64,000 nucleotides of DNA from contig NW_026970628.1 in NCBI RefSeq assembly GCF_963678635.1, positions 64,001 through 128,000 on the forward strand, written 5' to 3'. Below, piece by piece: positions 21,594 to 32,954 of this stretch. The stretch is from Symsagittifera roscoffensis (lineage: Eukaryota; Xenacoelomorpha; Acoela; Convolutidae). The position numbers and the translations under genes were made by a program. Within the stretch, counting starts at the first letter, position 1. Each line of letters begins with the position of its first letter. The notes below the pieces were generated by a model, which saw nothing but the letters and a program-made list of their open reading frames with translations, made no database searches and was not told the origin of the DNA.

Positions 21594-22141
21594 CTAATAT
21601 ATAAATTTCATAGTGATTTCAGCATCTTCTATTTTAACTTTTAGCTTTCGAAAATCTATATCAAGTTCTCGAATTGATGATGGATGTGATGCTCTCTTCT
21701 TATTGCAATTTTGCGTAGTTGTGATGTAAAAGTCATCATTAGGACTCCAATCAGTTTTGTATTTTGTAGTCAGCGTTTTAAGGGAGTATGCTTTTCGTAC
21801 TAGAGTTTCAATTCCTACTGCCATTTGTTTTTTTTGTTTCGTTGGGGAGTCTACGAGTTTCATTACATAAGACCCTTTTTTATTGCTTATTTCTTTCAGA
21901 TTCAATTATGGTGTAAATCTTTTCCGATCTGATTTAATGTCTATAGGTAGAACTGAAATCCATTTTTGAGCTGCACCATCAAGTGAGGTTTGGATTAGAG
22001 CTGCACGTCTATGTACCCATTTTTGATGGAGTGGTGTTTTACTTAGTTCTGGGCCTACTTAGTTTAGAATTAAATTTGCTGTGACTGCGTTCAAATAATT
22101 ATCTACTGAGTATTCAGGGCATGTTCCTGTGAATACCATGA
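21594..22141 (-). pseudogene. Gypsy gag capsid-like region
   Basis: Two minus-strand pieces. From 22141 a frame reads GTCPEYSVDNYLNAVTANL, one stop, then RRAALIQTSLDGAAQKW, which fits the gag capsid pattern (alanine-rich helix, then A..W). The frame 21905-21594 continues with RIKASHPSS-like and DIDFRKLKVKIEDAEITMK, a helical C-terminal part. A stop and shift near 21900 separate them. Confidence 0.6.
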
Positions 22142-23642
22142 GTGGTTTCTTCGAAGAAATAGATGATCCAACTATAAGGTATGGATTCATAGTCATTTGA
22201 GTTATTCTGCTGCGTTTGATATTTGTGAAAAACTTTTAAGTTAAGTCTTTGTAATTTCTTGTTGTAGTACAGTATGTCATTTTTCATTTGATTTGGTCGA
22301 TAATTTTTTGTTTTTATAGGGTTTTGTGATTGTATTTTATTATGAGATGCTGCTGGATTTTGCCTTTGAGGGAAGGGTTGTCTTGATTGTCGTGTTTGTT
22401 CAGTATGTTTAAAAAGTAAACATTATCTGGTTGATCAGTATTCCAATTATTAATTCGAGGTTTATCATAATTCTGTTGAATTTGATTGAACTATTGTTCA
22501 TCTTCTGAATAGTGTGGTTGATTTCTTGTAAATTGTTTATTTTTTACATTTTATTTTGTTGAAAAAATGGATAATTTTACTATGATCTGCTGTTTTTTAT
22601 TGTTCGTCATTGAAGAAAACTGAGTGAAGGGCTTGTTGAGGTATCTGTTGCTTGTAATTTTGCTTTTGTGATCAATTTAGATGTCGTGTGTTGGGTTTTG
22701 GTATTAGTCTCCTTACACTATTATTAGCAAAAAAATCATAAATGTGATTTAAAAAGCTATTTTTATTTGAAGGCTTTTACCCGTCTGATAGTCGTGTTTT
22801 GTTTGTCGATATATATGCTTGGCAATCTATTGGGAATATTTTGAGACAACAGATGTTTTTTTTATTGTTGATTGATTGGTTGTCTGTGGGAATGGAGTTT
22901 TTTAATTGTGTGGTGTTGAAAATGTAGGATGAATAGGGGAAATGCTTTGTTGTGTTGTTGTAGGCCTTGTTTCACTTATGTCCTCGTTTATAAATTATGA
23001 TAAGGTTTGCGCATCTTGTTTTGTAAGACTTCTGTTCTATTAAGGTTTTCTTGTGTGTTTATAAATTTCTGGATTTAAACGGTTTCCTGTTCTACCGTTG
23101 AACATTGTGTTATAGTTTATAGATGTTGCATCAATTGTAACTGGAGTAACTCATACGTGATCTTTGTGTACAGAAACTGTGGTAATTGCTTCACTTGAAA
23201 TATCAGTAGGCATATTTAAAAAAATCGGCTGAGATCATTCAGGATCTTAAACATAATCCTCTACAGTTTCATCGTCTTAGGTTTGTGGTCGAAATTTTTT
23301 TCCTGATATTGAAAAAAATATATATGTTTTGAACAAAATATTCTATTATGAACCATGCCAAGATTCGTTTTAAATCATGTTTTACATTTTGTGATGTTTC
23401 GTTACGTGTGATGTTTTACGGATTTTACCTAGGAATGTTGAGAAAAGACAAATTTCTTGTCTTACAAATGAGTGTCGAGATGTCTGAAATGGTGATTCAG
23501 TTTGTTTTTCTAATAATTCTAATACAGATATGCAACTATAAATAATAAAAAAAGCCTTGTTGTGAAGATTAAATTTTCGCTTTGTGAGTTATGATGTTGT
23601 AGTTTTTTATGTTTTCTCTGAAGACTTTTGATAATTCTAGAT
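22142..23642. other. degenerate 5' part of the Gypsy element, no clear gene
   Basis: Minus-strand sequence upstream of gag with many stops. A plus-strand frame at 23348-23545 (65 codons, hydrophobic) is more likely a shadow than a gene. No LTR or primer-binding site was recognised. Confidence 0.35.
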
Positions 23643-23897
23643 CTATCTCATAATTTTGTACTTGATGCAGTGTTTGGTATGGTTGTGCTGGTAAAACTTC
23701 AATAGTGAATATTCCGTAAAATGTCTTTTAATTCTTAATTCGGGAAATTCTTGTGTACCTGGACTATTTCCTTTCTCGGATAGATTTGCAATTAAGTTAT
23801 GACAAAATTGAACTTGTCCGCGAGCCGGATCGCTTTGTGGAGGTATAACAAAGGAAAGCATAAAGTTATGGTTAAAAACTTCGACGTATTGCATCAT
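23643..23897 (-). CDS. unknown ORF cut by the tandem-duplication boundary
   Basis: An 84-residue frame with DPARGQVQFCHNLIANLSEK and ELRIKRHF segments, of normal composition and unknown function. The duplicated block 23885-36691 begins only 13 bases inside its start, so the second copy (at 36698) lacks everything but the first codons. It may belong to the retroelement. Confidence 0.3.
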   Translation of the reverse strand: MMQYVEVFNHNFMLSFVIPPQSDPARGQVQFCHNLIANLSEKGNSPGTQEFPELRIKRHFTEYSLLKFYQHNHTKHCIKYKIMR

Positions 23898-26260
23898 TTT
23901 TTTGTATGTTAAGACTGTTTTTGTGTAACTTTCAATGTGTCTTATTGGTTGATTTCAATTTTATAGTCGTACTGGTTTATTAATTTATGTTTTTTTAATT
24001 CGACGTTTTCCTTTTATTGATGATGATGTCGTGGATTTGGAGTTGTTCTTTTGGATTACTTTTATCTATTGAATCTTTGAGGTCCTGAAGTTTTTGTATT
24101 GTATTTGTGTCTGATTCCGAAACTGCGTTACACGTTTTTGAAAATGTTCGTTTTATATTTTGCTTATGTTTTGCTATTCTTGTATTTTTTGTGTATGTCG
24201 TTTTGATATAATATGTCCTTGTATTGATCTTGTATGTTTAATCCTATATTGTTTGTTTATGTGGTTTAAATACAAGATCGTATCCTTCCTCTTTAATTAA
24301 AAGGTTGTGAAATACTATTGTTTGTTTACAGTCTAGATTATCTTTTGACATAAGGTTTAGGATGATAGATGCAAAAACTAGAGTTTAGAGCTTTTACTTC
24401 CTAAACTGTTAATTCTTACGCTTTTTGTGTGATTATCTTAACTTGGGCTTAGATTGTCGAGTTTTTGTTTGACGGGTTGGAGAGAGAGTATATCAATTCG
24501 TTAGAAAGATATCTACTTTCTCGTGACTATGTTTTAATCTCAGAAAAACTTACTTAACCTTACCTAGGGGTTTGATTCGTGATCAAGGGTTGGAGAATAG
24601 TAAATCAATCCACAAGTTTCAAGTATAATTAGAACACAAGTAAATTGTTAGGTACTACTGACTTAGAGCTTACTATAATTTTAAGGATTTTAGCCTGGGT
24701 CAGCTAAGAAGAGGGGCTCAAGTGAAGGATGAGTAACCTAGTTATCTTTATCCTAGTTATGATGTTTTCTTTTCAATTTCTATCAGTCTTGAGTTTTTTG
24801 ATAAGGGTTGGAGATTGTATCGACGACTTAAGTCGTTAGACACTCTAAGTTATGGGGTGGGGAGAACAAAAGTGTTCTGATTGATCCAAGGGAAACCATG
24901 ATGGTCAGGTAATCTGATTGAAATTAAGTTTTATTCAAAGTGAAATAAAGATGCATGGAAAACCTTGAAGATCTGCTTTTAAGAAAATTTAATTTTATCA
25001 AAGAGCATGGATAAGCCTGGAAAAGAAAAGAAAGTTTTTTTATGGGTTTAAGGGATTTTGGCAGAGGTTGTTGATTCAAATTATTCTAACAGTTAAATTT
25101 TTAAATGATGTTAGTTTTTGAATATTTTTGAAAGGCGATGAAAGGGATGAAGAAAAAATTGTTTCTTGAGAAGCAAGAAATTTTTATAAACTTAGTGAAA
25201 CTAACTTTAAAATTTACTACTAACTAATTTTTGTGTTTTTTGTTCAATAAATTTTAAATTTACAGAAGTTTTGAAAGCACTGCAGATTTTGAAAGGAACG
25301 ACTTCTGCATTTTTTATCACTTTGATTGTTACATAATATGACTATAAAGCACCAAATTGATTTTCGAAGAAGTTAGGTTATTCTTCAAACTGAATAAATT
25401 TTATGTCAATAGATGAAAATTCAAACTTACTGCATAGAGGATTCTGAAGATATATACTTTTTGCGGCTTGCGTCGTACTTTCATGTATCTTGGTCCGTCG
25501 TTTAACCGATGTTCACAACATGATCATGGTCTTCGTTGAATACCTGGTTTTTCTCGTATTAATTGAATTAATGGCGTAGATTCGTTGAGACGTAGATACA
25601 TATCTATTATAACTTCTATTCCATCTAACATTTTGCAATCTTGCAATTTTGGTCTTTTCGTAAATCTAATTTGCTAAATCTAAGTCAGTTAGGGTCTTGT
25701 TCGAGAATTTTTGTTGCACCAGCTGAGTTTCAGCCAGAGGTAGCTTTCTCATAGAGTAATTTCAATTAAAGTACACCGTCTGTTTGTCATGCTATCTCAT
25801 CTATCGTCTACGTCATTTTTCCGTGCCATCTTTAAAAAACTGAGATTTTTTAGGAAAAAAGATGCAACTTTTGAAAAAAATTGGAATATTTTGAGGTTTA
25901 GTACAATGTTTGAGCGTAATACTTGTTCAAATATTGCTGAAGTTGCATCTCGGATTTTGTTTATATCTTAACACTACGTCTCTCAATTTATTCACACAAA
26001 CTGTCGATGCACAAAACGGTTGTTGCTGATCTACTACGGAAAAAACTTGTAATTTCTAACAACCAAAAATAAATATTTATTTTTCGTTGTAAACATATTG
26101 TTTTTATCAACTTCCTACACACTGCTCAAAACTAACGACATTTTTAGTTTCGTTTAAGTCTAAATTTTCTGCATAGTAAATTGTTTTTTCTTCTAAAGTT
26201 AAGCCTGGCCTAATTGAATTATTATTTTTTTACTGTACTCATAGAGTAACTTTAGATAAG

Positions 26261-26491
26261 GTGCACCGTCATCTCGTCACGCTATCTTATTTTCGGCCGG
26301 ATAGAATCGTGCAACTTCTTAGTCTATTACCAATCTTCATCTTACTCAGATCTAGTGTGTACTGGTATTTGCGAGTAAGTCTTGAAGCGCTTGTTCAAAA
26401 AGCGAACAACTGCAGTCTAAGATTTAATCACGTTGTTCTGGTGCTGAAGCTACAAGTAGTTTCAGCACTTACAAATAAATGTCAGTGTTAG
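26261..26491 (+). CDS. weak ORF in the flank, copy 1
   Basis: A 76-residue frame, similar to the C-terminal 75 residues of 38973-39293. It contains SLLPIFILL and YWYLRV and ends in a Cys-rich tail. It is hydrophobic at one point and otherwise unremarkable. Conservation between the two units may reflect only the recent duplication. No family is recognised. Confidence 0.2.
   Translation: MHRHLVTLSYFRPDRIVQLLSLLPIFILLRSSVYWYLRVSLEALVQKANNCSLRFNHVVLVLKLQVVSALTNKCQC
26441..26468. other. 28-nt hairpin, copy 1
   Basis: GTGCTGAAGCT pairs with AGTTTCAGCAC around a short loop, with one G-T wobble. ATAAATAAATG follows. The unit 2 equivalent pairs perfectly. Confidence 0.5.
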
Positions 26492-27240
26492 TGATGGAAT
26501 TTGATTGGCTAGTTATTATATATTTTATAGAGTTAGTTTTATAATATAATTGATTTATAAAAACAAGTCCAGAACTGGATCAAATTTTGTTTTACATTTT
26601 TGTAGTGTTTAATTTGAGCGCTCATCTATCAACTGACACTCTGTATTATCAACAAAATTCAGAAGCAACCCACCGAAAAGCGCATGAAATCCTAACTGTT
26701 TATAACTTTTACAAGTTTATAACTTTCACGCTTATTTGTTTGATTTGATATCTGAAAATTGTATTTCGTTGTATGTCATGTTTTAAAACAGTTTCGACTA
26801 AAAATGCTTCATAGATCTCTAGCATCCGGTGATTTTTTCAGAGATTTTTCAGCCACGTTTTCCGAATTTTCTCCCATTATAGGCATCCAATATTTTTCTG
26901 TTTTATTTTGGGTTTAAAGACATTCCTGCTGAGTTTTTCTTCAATCTTGTATCTGCCTCTGAAGCATACTTTTTGATAGATGCGTATGGTTATATGCTCT
27001 GAACTTGATCAATTCAGAACTACATTTTCTGAACTTATATGAGTCTTTTTTTCTAACTCATTTAAATTTGGTCGCACGGTGTTTTGGTTTGTGCCACTGG
27101 GATATTTGATGTGATTTCGTTTACCAATACTAGCCTTTAATCTAGCTCGGATATCTGAAAAAACGTATTGAAAATAAAGTTAACGACTTTGTTAAATTTT
27201 TCTCTGTATCAATCCTCTCTGCGGCTCTTCTCAACCTAGA

Positions 27241-27420
27241 TTATCGAGCGTCTTTGATAGCGTTTTCTTTATCTAGTAAGGATCTAGCATCTAGCATGTA
27301 ACTAAGATCATAAATGTTTCGTTTAATTTCGTTTGAAGTTTGATCCCCATCTTCGGCCCTTGTGTTTGTTTCACAACCCGTTTTTTCATTATCTTGCTCA
27401 ATATTTCTTTGTTTTTCCAC
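27241..27420 (-). CDS. partial ORF abutting the Polinton left end
   Basis: Fifty-nine hydrophilic codons without ATG read VEKQRNIEQDNEKTG and later LLDKENAIKDAR, then stop. It starts 7 bases from the insertion point. The unit 2 copy (40140-40340) has shifts and a stop. Composition suggests coding DNA (charged, possibly coiled coil), perhaps an exon of a host or older transposon gene interrupted by the insertion. The family is unknown. Confidence 0.35.
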   Translation of the reverse strand: MEKQRNIEQDNEKTGCETNTRAEDGDQTSNEIKRNIYDLSYMLDARSLLDKENAIKDAR

Positions 27421-27421
27421 T

Positions 27422-27427
27422 ATTTCT
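27422..27427. repeat. target-site duplication ATTTCT, left
   Basis: The six bases ATTTCT directly before the element's AGTAGTATATG are identical to 58857-58862 directly after its right end. A 6-bp duplication is the known length for Polinton insertion. Confidence 0.75.
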
Positions 27428-27795
27428 AGTAGTATATGAGTGAGGCGATCAGGGGGGGGGGGGGGGGTGCTGGGTGACCCCCATGTTTTAAGATAGGGAA
27501 TAGATCATCCGGTCACCCAGCTATGTATTAAGATAGGGTATAGAGTCTACAATGTATAAGGATAGAGAATACCAATGGTAAGGTTTTATGGTTTGTGTGA
27601 TGGTAAGACATGATAAGAAAAACGAAAATTTTTGAATTTTGTGTAGAAGTGTCTAGTTTTATCGCAAAAATCTCGGCGCGCGTTATCCATTTGTTAAATA
27701 TTACTGGTTAATTACGTGTAGATTGTGTAATGAAGGTCTTTAAATTAGTTACAAGTCTTTCTTGGTACATGGTAAGTCAATGGTAAGAGATTTTG
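27428..27795 (+). repeat. Polinton left terminal inverted repeat, copy 1
   Basis: It begins AGTAGTATATG and is inverted at 58488-58856 with high identity over about 360 bp. It includes a 16-G run (27452-27467), the pair ttaagatagggaatagatc / ttaagatagggtatagagtc about 36 bp apart, a cggcgcgcg patch, and several ATGGTAAG motifs. Polinton TIRs are thought to be the protein-primed replication origins. Confidence 0.85.
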
Positions 27796-28068
27796 AGTAA
27801 AAACTCCGAATTTTTATCGACAAAATTGAAAAATTTTCAAAAAACTTCAATTCACGATAGGACTAGCTATAATTCGACCTATTTTATTGAATAATCTTAT
27901 TTTCTATCTACCTGAAACTCTGCTGAAACCTAATTGAAGCTTCAAAGTAGAAATAAAGTTTTTCAAAAAAAAATTAAATTACTGTAAATTGTTATATTAC
28001 AGTTGAAAAGTTAAATAACATACAAATCATTGTATTGTATGAAGTTTTACTACAGTTTATAGGTTAAT

Positions 28069-31000
28069 TTACAAATTCAACGGCTTAGTATGTATTCCAT
28101 CATCAAGTACCTCTCTTTTCGGGTAAAAGTAACGGAGTCCTTTTTTAGTTTGTTACTATGTTCCAACTAAAAGGTTGGAGGTTTTGATTCCGCGAGTGTT
28201 CGTTTTCAAATTTACAGCTTCATCAAGAACTCGTCTGTGTTTAGACATTGATCCATCCTCAGTGTCTTCTAGCGTTCTTTTGTTGAGTCTTTGCTGCTAA
28301 ATTTAAAGTTGTCGCCCTTACTGTCATAGCAACACTACGTCTTGCTGCACAGGCACAACATTTCAGTGCAGCGAAACTCTTCTTTGAATAATCCAGGTTC
28401 TTGTTTGTCATGCTTTCCGTGAACAGCGCAGCATGTACGTGAAATTTTTTTTTATCTGCATCAGCTATAAAGTCGTCTCTACAATCATTTCGACGAATTA
28501 GTGTCCACTGAGCTTTCTTCTCAGGTAATATACAATCGTCCAGGCTATCTTCTGCTAATGCTAGATACAAAGAGTCCGTATCCATCTCCAACTCCTCGAA
28601 TTTATTCTCATCGCAATACTTGTTGATGAAGTTGTAGTATAACTCCAACATTCTAAGTTTGGGATATTAAATAATGAAAAAACCTACAATAATTGGTTCT
28701 CTATGTTCAATTGTTGACTTCAATAGTTCTACTTCATATAAGTCTTTTTTCACAACATTCAATCGCTTGAAAAACTTCTCAATTATTGCTTTGTATGTCT
28801 TCTCCTCGCCGAGATATTTGGTTATCGTGTGTCTGGATCTGTCCATAATTTGATAACCGTACGACCTGTTACCGAGAAGCTTCATCGTCTCAGCAACAAA
28901 TCAAGAATGTGGATTCTCGTCTCCTTCTCGTCGAGCATCAAAAACAGGTTGAACAAATTTGTTGAAACATTTCCTAGGTTTGTACTCAATATAACGATAA
29001 AGTTTTGTACAATGAAGTCAAGACATAGATAGAAGTTAAGAAGAGGTGTGATGATTGTACCACTTTCTAATTTAAAACTGGAAATTAACATTCGTTGTAG
29101 GTTTTTCAGCAAATCGATTTATTTGGCATAGTTTTTCATGTATTCTCTAATATCGTTTCGGGAGACGTCAATATTTTTGAATATTGGAGGAAAGTTTAAA
29201 AACGTAGGCTTCAACTCGTCGGGAACTGTTAAATTGCATTGCACATAACCAAAAAGAGATCTGTTCTTTTTTTTTTCAATTAAAGAATCAGTAGACAGAG
29301 GTCTTTTGTAGGGAAATTTTGTCTTGACATGATTCTTGACTAAAGAATCCATTTTGAAATGCTCCCACCACTCACACTCCCACATTTCCTGAATTTTGTA
29401 ACCTCTTTCTTATATATAATCTCGCAAGATTTGGAAGCGTGCATCCCAGTTTCAGCATCTCAAGTCCCTTATCATGGTAAAATTCTATCATTTTTTGCTT
29501 AGCTTCAAGAGTAGGAACAACATCTTTGTTGTTGTACCATCGTAAGATGTCTTTGAAAGTAATCTTGCTGTGTTGTTCCCAGATACTGCTCCCACCAATC
29601 ACACTCCCACAATTCCTGAATTTTGTAACCTCTTTCTTATATATAATCTCGTCTGAACTCATCCATTTATCGCTTCTCATTTCCCCTTTCAATATCTTGT
29701 TCTCACAACGATGGATGGGTTTCTTGGTATGAGCAGAAATGATAGTAGCAACCCATAGCTTCAAATACTGTTTTACAGTGATCGCAGTTGATGCCATTCA
29801 TAACACGTAACTATTTCAGCGCACTTTGTTGATCAAGTCCTCCATTAACCAGTTTTTGGTAATCGTTGAAATCTTTCTCGAGAGGGTGCTGAAAAAGGCG
29901 TCATATGGAGGCAATTCCGTACAGTCAAGCTTGTCTGGACTGTCAAACCGTTCGTAAGGGAAAAAACCTTTGGTTTCACTTGCTTTATAGGCTTTCAGAA
30001 ACAAATCCATTGTTGTTGCCCCTCCAAGAAATTTAATTATGTCCAGAAAATGAACATCTCCAAATTTGAATGATATGAAATCATTTGCTTTTTAATTACT
30101 GTTGGTTCGATTTCTTTATCACATATAAGGTATGGAATCAAATAAGTTTTGATAAGGTTTAGATCGTATCTGCTGCTTTTGAAACCGAACACTAGTAAAG
30201 TATTAACATAACGCTCTGAAAGCTGTGTTCAAATCGAACAGTTGATTGATTTTTTTTGAATTCTTAAGAATTGTGTCGATATGTCATCTTCGTCGCCATC
30301 CTCAACACATTCATCTTCATAAACGAAGATTTCTAGTCTTTTACTTAAAGTTCTAGCATTAAGCTTATCAAAGATCTTTTCAACTCGATCATTGACAATG
30401 TTTTCGATTTCTTGAAATTTGGTTCTCATTTGTAGTTTACTTTTTTCAGCCAGAAGTTCCAAGCTAGAAACAAAAGCAATTATTAGAAGTTCTGGATCTT
30501 TTTCACACAAGAAAATTGGAGCATCTTGCAGATTCGAAGATATTAAGATGGAAATAGGGACATGTTTACCGATCCAAGTAGTTGTTTTGGTTGCTTTCAA
30601 TTCTTCCGTGGGAACACAAATCGATTCGAAGTCAAAAACTACAACATTACTAAACAACTTCTGATTTTCAGTGTAGGGAATGTTGAAGCCATCCAAATTC
30701 TCGAATATTGTTTCCCGTAGTGTGTACGCGTTTTTGTGATAAATATGTCGCACTCTATCTTTACACGTTAGAAGATGTCTGTTGAAGTTGTCTGATCTGT
30801 TGAAGAAACAGTCACAGCTAGTACATTGGAAGGAGCAACTAAGAAGGGATCAATATCATTCGTGTGAATGATATGGTTGTTGAATCTTAGCAATTTCACG
30901 GTTTTTTCAAATTTTCCAATACTTCGCCTCGCTAATTCTCCAACATATTCTCCTTCTTGAAAGTCAAAATCGTAAATGAATATGTTTCGTTCAACTACTC

Positions 31001-31974
31001 CCTCTATAAGAGGTAAATCATCGATTGACACTCCGCGAAATTCTTTGGATCGTATCCAGATTTTGATATAAACTCTGTAAACAGCAGACATGTATGAGCA
31101 TCGAGGTTACTATGACCATGCAATTACATTGTTAACGCATTAAAGCACGGAAAAGACACATATGATCTTTGTATGGTTGTTTATCTTTAATCAATAAAAG
31201 ACAGTTTACTGAATGGTTTTTCACGAAAGGTTTAGGCAAGACAGAGTCTGGACATCCCATTGGGATGTTTTCCAGTAGTGCAGCAAAAATAGTGACATTT
31301 GTGACATTAGTGACATTCAACTTTTCCCTGGATTGTAATCAAATCCGCTTTCGTAAACAGTGAATGCAATTTTTCTAATAAATTATTGTATTCGTGTGCA
31401 TAATAATACCAATATTCTCCCGTTTCGACATTACGGAGAACAAATCCAAGAGCAAAATTGACTTTTGCAGCGGAATCCAGCTTGTTGAAGACTTCTTCAA
31501 GCTTCTCGTTGATAATTTTGGTATCTAACTTTGACGTTTGAAACTTAAACAACTTATGCCTCCCATTCTCCATCTCAACGTCAACCAGGAATGGTTGACA
31601 AGCACTCAACTCCTCTTTGAATTTCTCTCCATCATTCCCTTCCTCCTCCACAATCTTGTTTAAGTCTGCCACCGTATCACTTGGCTTCCGTTGTTTCGCC
31701 CCATGTTCTTTTCTCCGATGCTGTTGGAGAGAGTAGTAACTCGGAAAGTCCTGCTCGCAAGACGAACAAACCGTTGATTGCTTGGAAGTTAATGGAGCAT
31801 GTTTTTTGGCCACGTGATTATTCATTTCTTGCTTATTGTAAGTGGAACACTTACAATCAGGACAAGAAATAACTCCTTTAGCACATCATTTCTGATGTCG
31901 AGCTGCATGTGCTCTAACGAACAAGTTTCCACAATAGCCACACTGCACTTTCTCGTTTCTATTCAGCGACTGCA
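28069..31974 (-). pseudogene. Polinton protein-primed family B DNA polymerase, copy 1
   Basis: This enzyme would copy the element by protein priming. From the ATG complement at 31974, C2H2-like Cys/His motifs (CGCCG-type, CSSCEQDF) come first. Exo I (NVVVFDFESICVP, near 30640) follows, then the SETKGFFPYERFD region (29990), motif B (MKLLGNRSYGYQI, near 28870) and motif C (ELEMDTDSLYL, near 28580). The C-terminus FYPKREVLDDGIH ends at 28069. At least ten frames cover what should be one ORF of about 1,200-1,300 codons. Motif A is missing: blocks around 29360-29810 are scrambled and partly duplicated relative to copy 2. Not functional. Confidence 0.85.
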
Positions 31975-32334
31975 TCTAAAAATGGGAGAACTATCAAGTA
32001 TTATTGTAAAGCTGTTATTACTTAGTACATATCAAATTGGGAGATTTAAAATGTCCCAAAAAATATAATAGAATAATTATACTTACTTTGAATTGTTCAA
32101 AATATTTGAAAGTAATTTCAAGTCGTTATACAAAGTATAGAGCGATTGCTTTTAACCTAAAGAAAGTCAGAATCAAATGAGTTTTATTTACTAATACTTA
32201 GAGAAAATCGATTAATCGGAGTTGAGTTTTCTTTTATTTATCACTGTTTGTTAGAAATCAACCAATCAGAATTCAGCATTTTCTAAAAGTGAACTGTTTA
32301 TTATTTAAAAAAAACCTTAATCATTATTTGAAAA
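31975..32334. promoter_or_regulatory. divergent intergenic region between polB and the plus-strand genes
   Basis: About 360 bp separates the polB start (minus) from the first plus-strand gene. It must hold promoters for both directions. A CCAATCAG sequence lies at about 32261-32270. It is conserved as CCAATCCG or CCAATCAG in the unit 2 copies. No other element is clear. Confidence 0.4.
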
Positions 32335-32800
32335 GTGTCTATCAAAAAACATTCGAGCTTCCTCGATTTACTTTACAAGAAAAAGGAAAAAATTCCATTT
32401 GATTTTCTTATTGATGAAATTGATATTGCTTTTTACTTTTTTCATAATTTATTGGACGTCTTTTTTGTACAAAATAAAGTTATCCAACTAAGTAAAGGTC
32501 TCTTCAGAGAAACTTATCAATCAAAGAGTTTACTATTGATCCACAAATTGTGTATCAATTTTTAAACTTACAGCTGAATTACACATCACAAGGAACGAAA
32601 AATTTGTTTATTCTCGAGAATTTGAAATTAATCAAAATCCTGCTTGATTCGGTTTGGAATCAGATTTCCGGAGGTTTGCTTTGAAAAATTCGTCAACTTT
32701 GAGTTATCCTCCCAAATTTACATAAAAATTAAAGAACTTGACTATCTACTCAAAAATCAGCAATTTTTTGTTGATTACATACAAAAAACCCAATTAACTT
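32335..32800 (+). pseudogene. unknown Polinton gene upstream of the membrane protein, copy 1
   Basis: The frame starts SIKKHSSFLDLLYKKKEKIP. The ATG of copy 2 is GTG here (32335). After about residue 45 the coding signal moves to another frame (QFLNLQLNYTSQGTKN, about 32545-32600) and then a third, which ends in a TGA at 32800-32802 overlapping the ATG of the next gene (TGATGG). The original product would be near 150 residues, Lys-rich, with no known domain. Two shifts make this copy a pseudogene. Confidence 0.45.
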
Positions 32801-32801
32801 G

Positions 32802-32951
32802 ATGGAAAAAATTGCAGAGATGTTAGTTTCATTAATTTTCTTTCTTTTGGTTCTTATATCGGCAATATTTCTTCTTTTTACAACAAACAATTTTTGGTCG
32901 TTTATTTTTGCAATTGCTTTTGTTATAATTTTACTTATTTGGAAGATTTAA
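32802..32951 (+). CDS. small two-helix membrane protein, copy 1
   Basis: An intact 49-residue ORF starts MEKIAEM, followed by two hydrophobic helices (residues about 7-26 and 32-47) separated by FTTNNFW. The stop is at 32949-32951. Its start codon overlaps the stop of the upstream frame. The copy in unit 2 (47764-47883) is also open through its full length although it has diverged. Short hydrophobic proteins of this type are common in DNA viruses. A role in membranes or virions is inference only. Confidence 0.55.
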   Translation: MEKIAEMLVSLIFFLLVLISAIFLLFTTNNFWSFIFAIAFVIILLIWKI

Positions 32952-32954
32952 GTC

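Larger units (their letters stand above)
15830..24300 (-). mobile_element. Ty3/Gypsy-type LTR retrotransposon, degenerate
   Basis: Reading right to left on the minus strand, the order is gag-like (22140-21594), N/R/S-rich nucleocapsid-like (21563-20877), reverse transcriptase (19766-19020), integrase (18400-17290) and a transmembrane ORF (16179-15820). RT before integrase and a GPY-type integrase C-terminus point to Ty3/Gypsy (Metaviridae). No pair of LTRs was identified. The left side is lost at an inversion near 15830. The right boundary is uncertain, because the sequence beyond 23885 is shared with 36698 onward. Frameshifts and stops are everywhere, so the copy is dead. Confidence 0.7.
23885..27427. 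repeat. left flank of the Polinton, copy 1
   Basis: This pre-insertion DNA is repeated at 36698-40341. It contains AAGGGTTGGAGA-like repeats (24480-24830). A direct repeat of about 50 bp (catagagtaa...caccgtc...gctatct) lies at 25748 and 26239. A hairpin at 26441 and the minus ORF next to the insertion point complete it. The first few hundred bases look like continuing retroelement leader. Otherwise no gene was identified. Confidence 0.7.

Noticed and set aside
27452-27467. Poly-G run as a possible telomere or G-quadruplex promoter
   Set aside because: No telomeric repeat is nearby, and the run lies inside a Polinton TIR where other copies have only 5-7 G.
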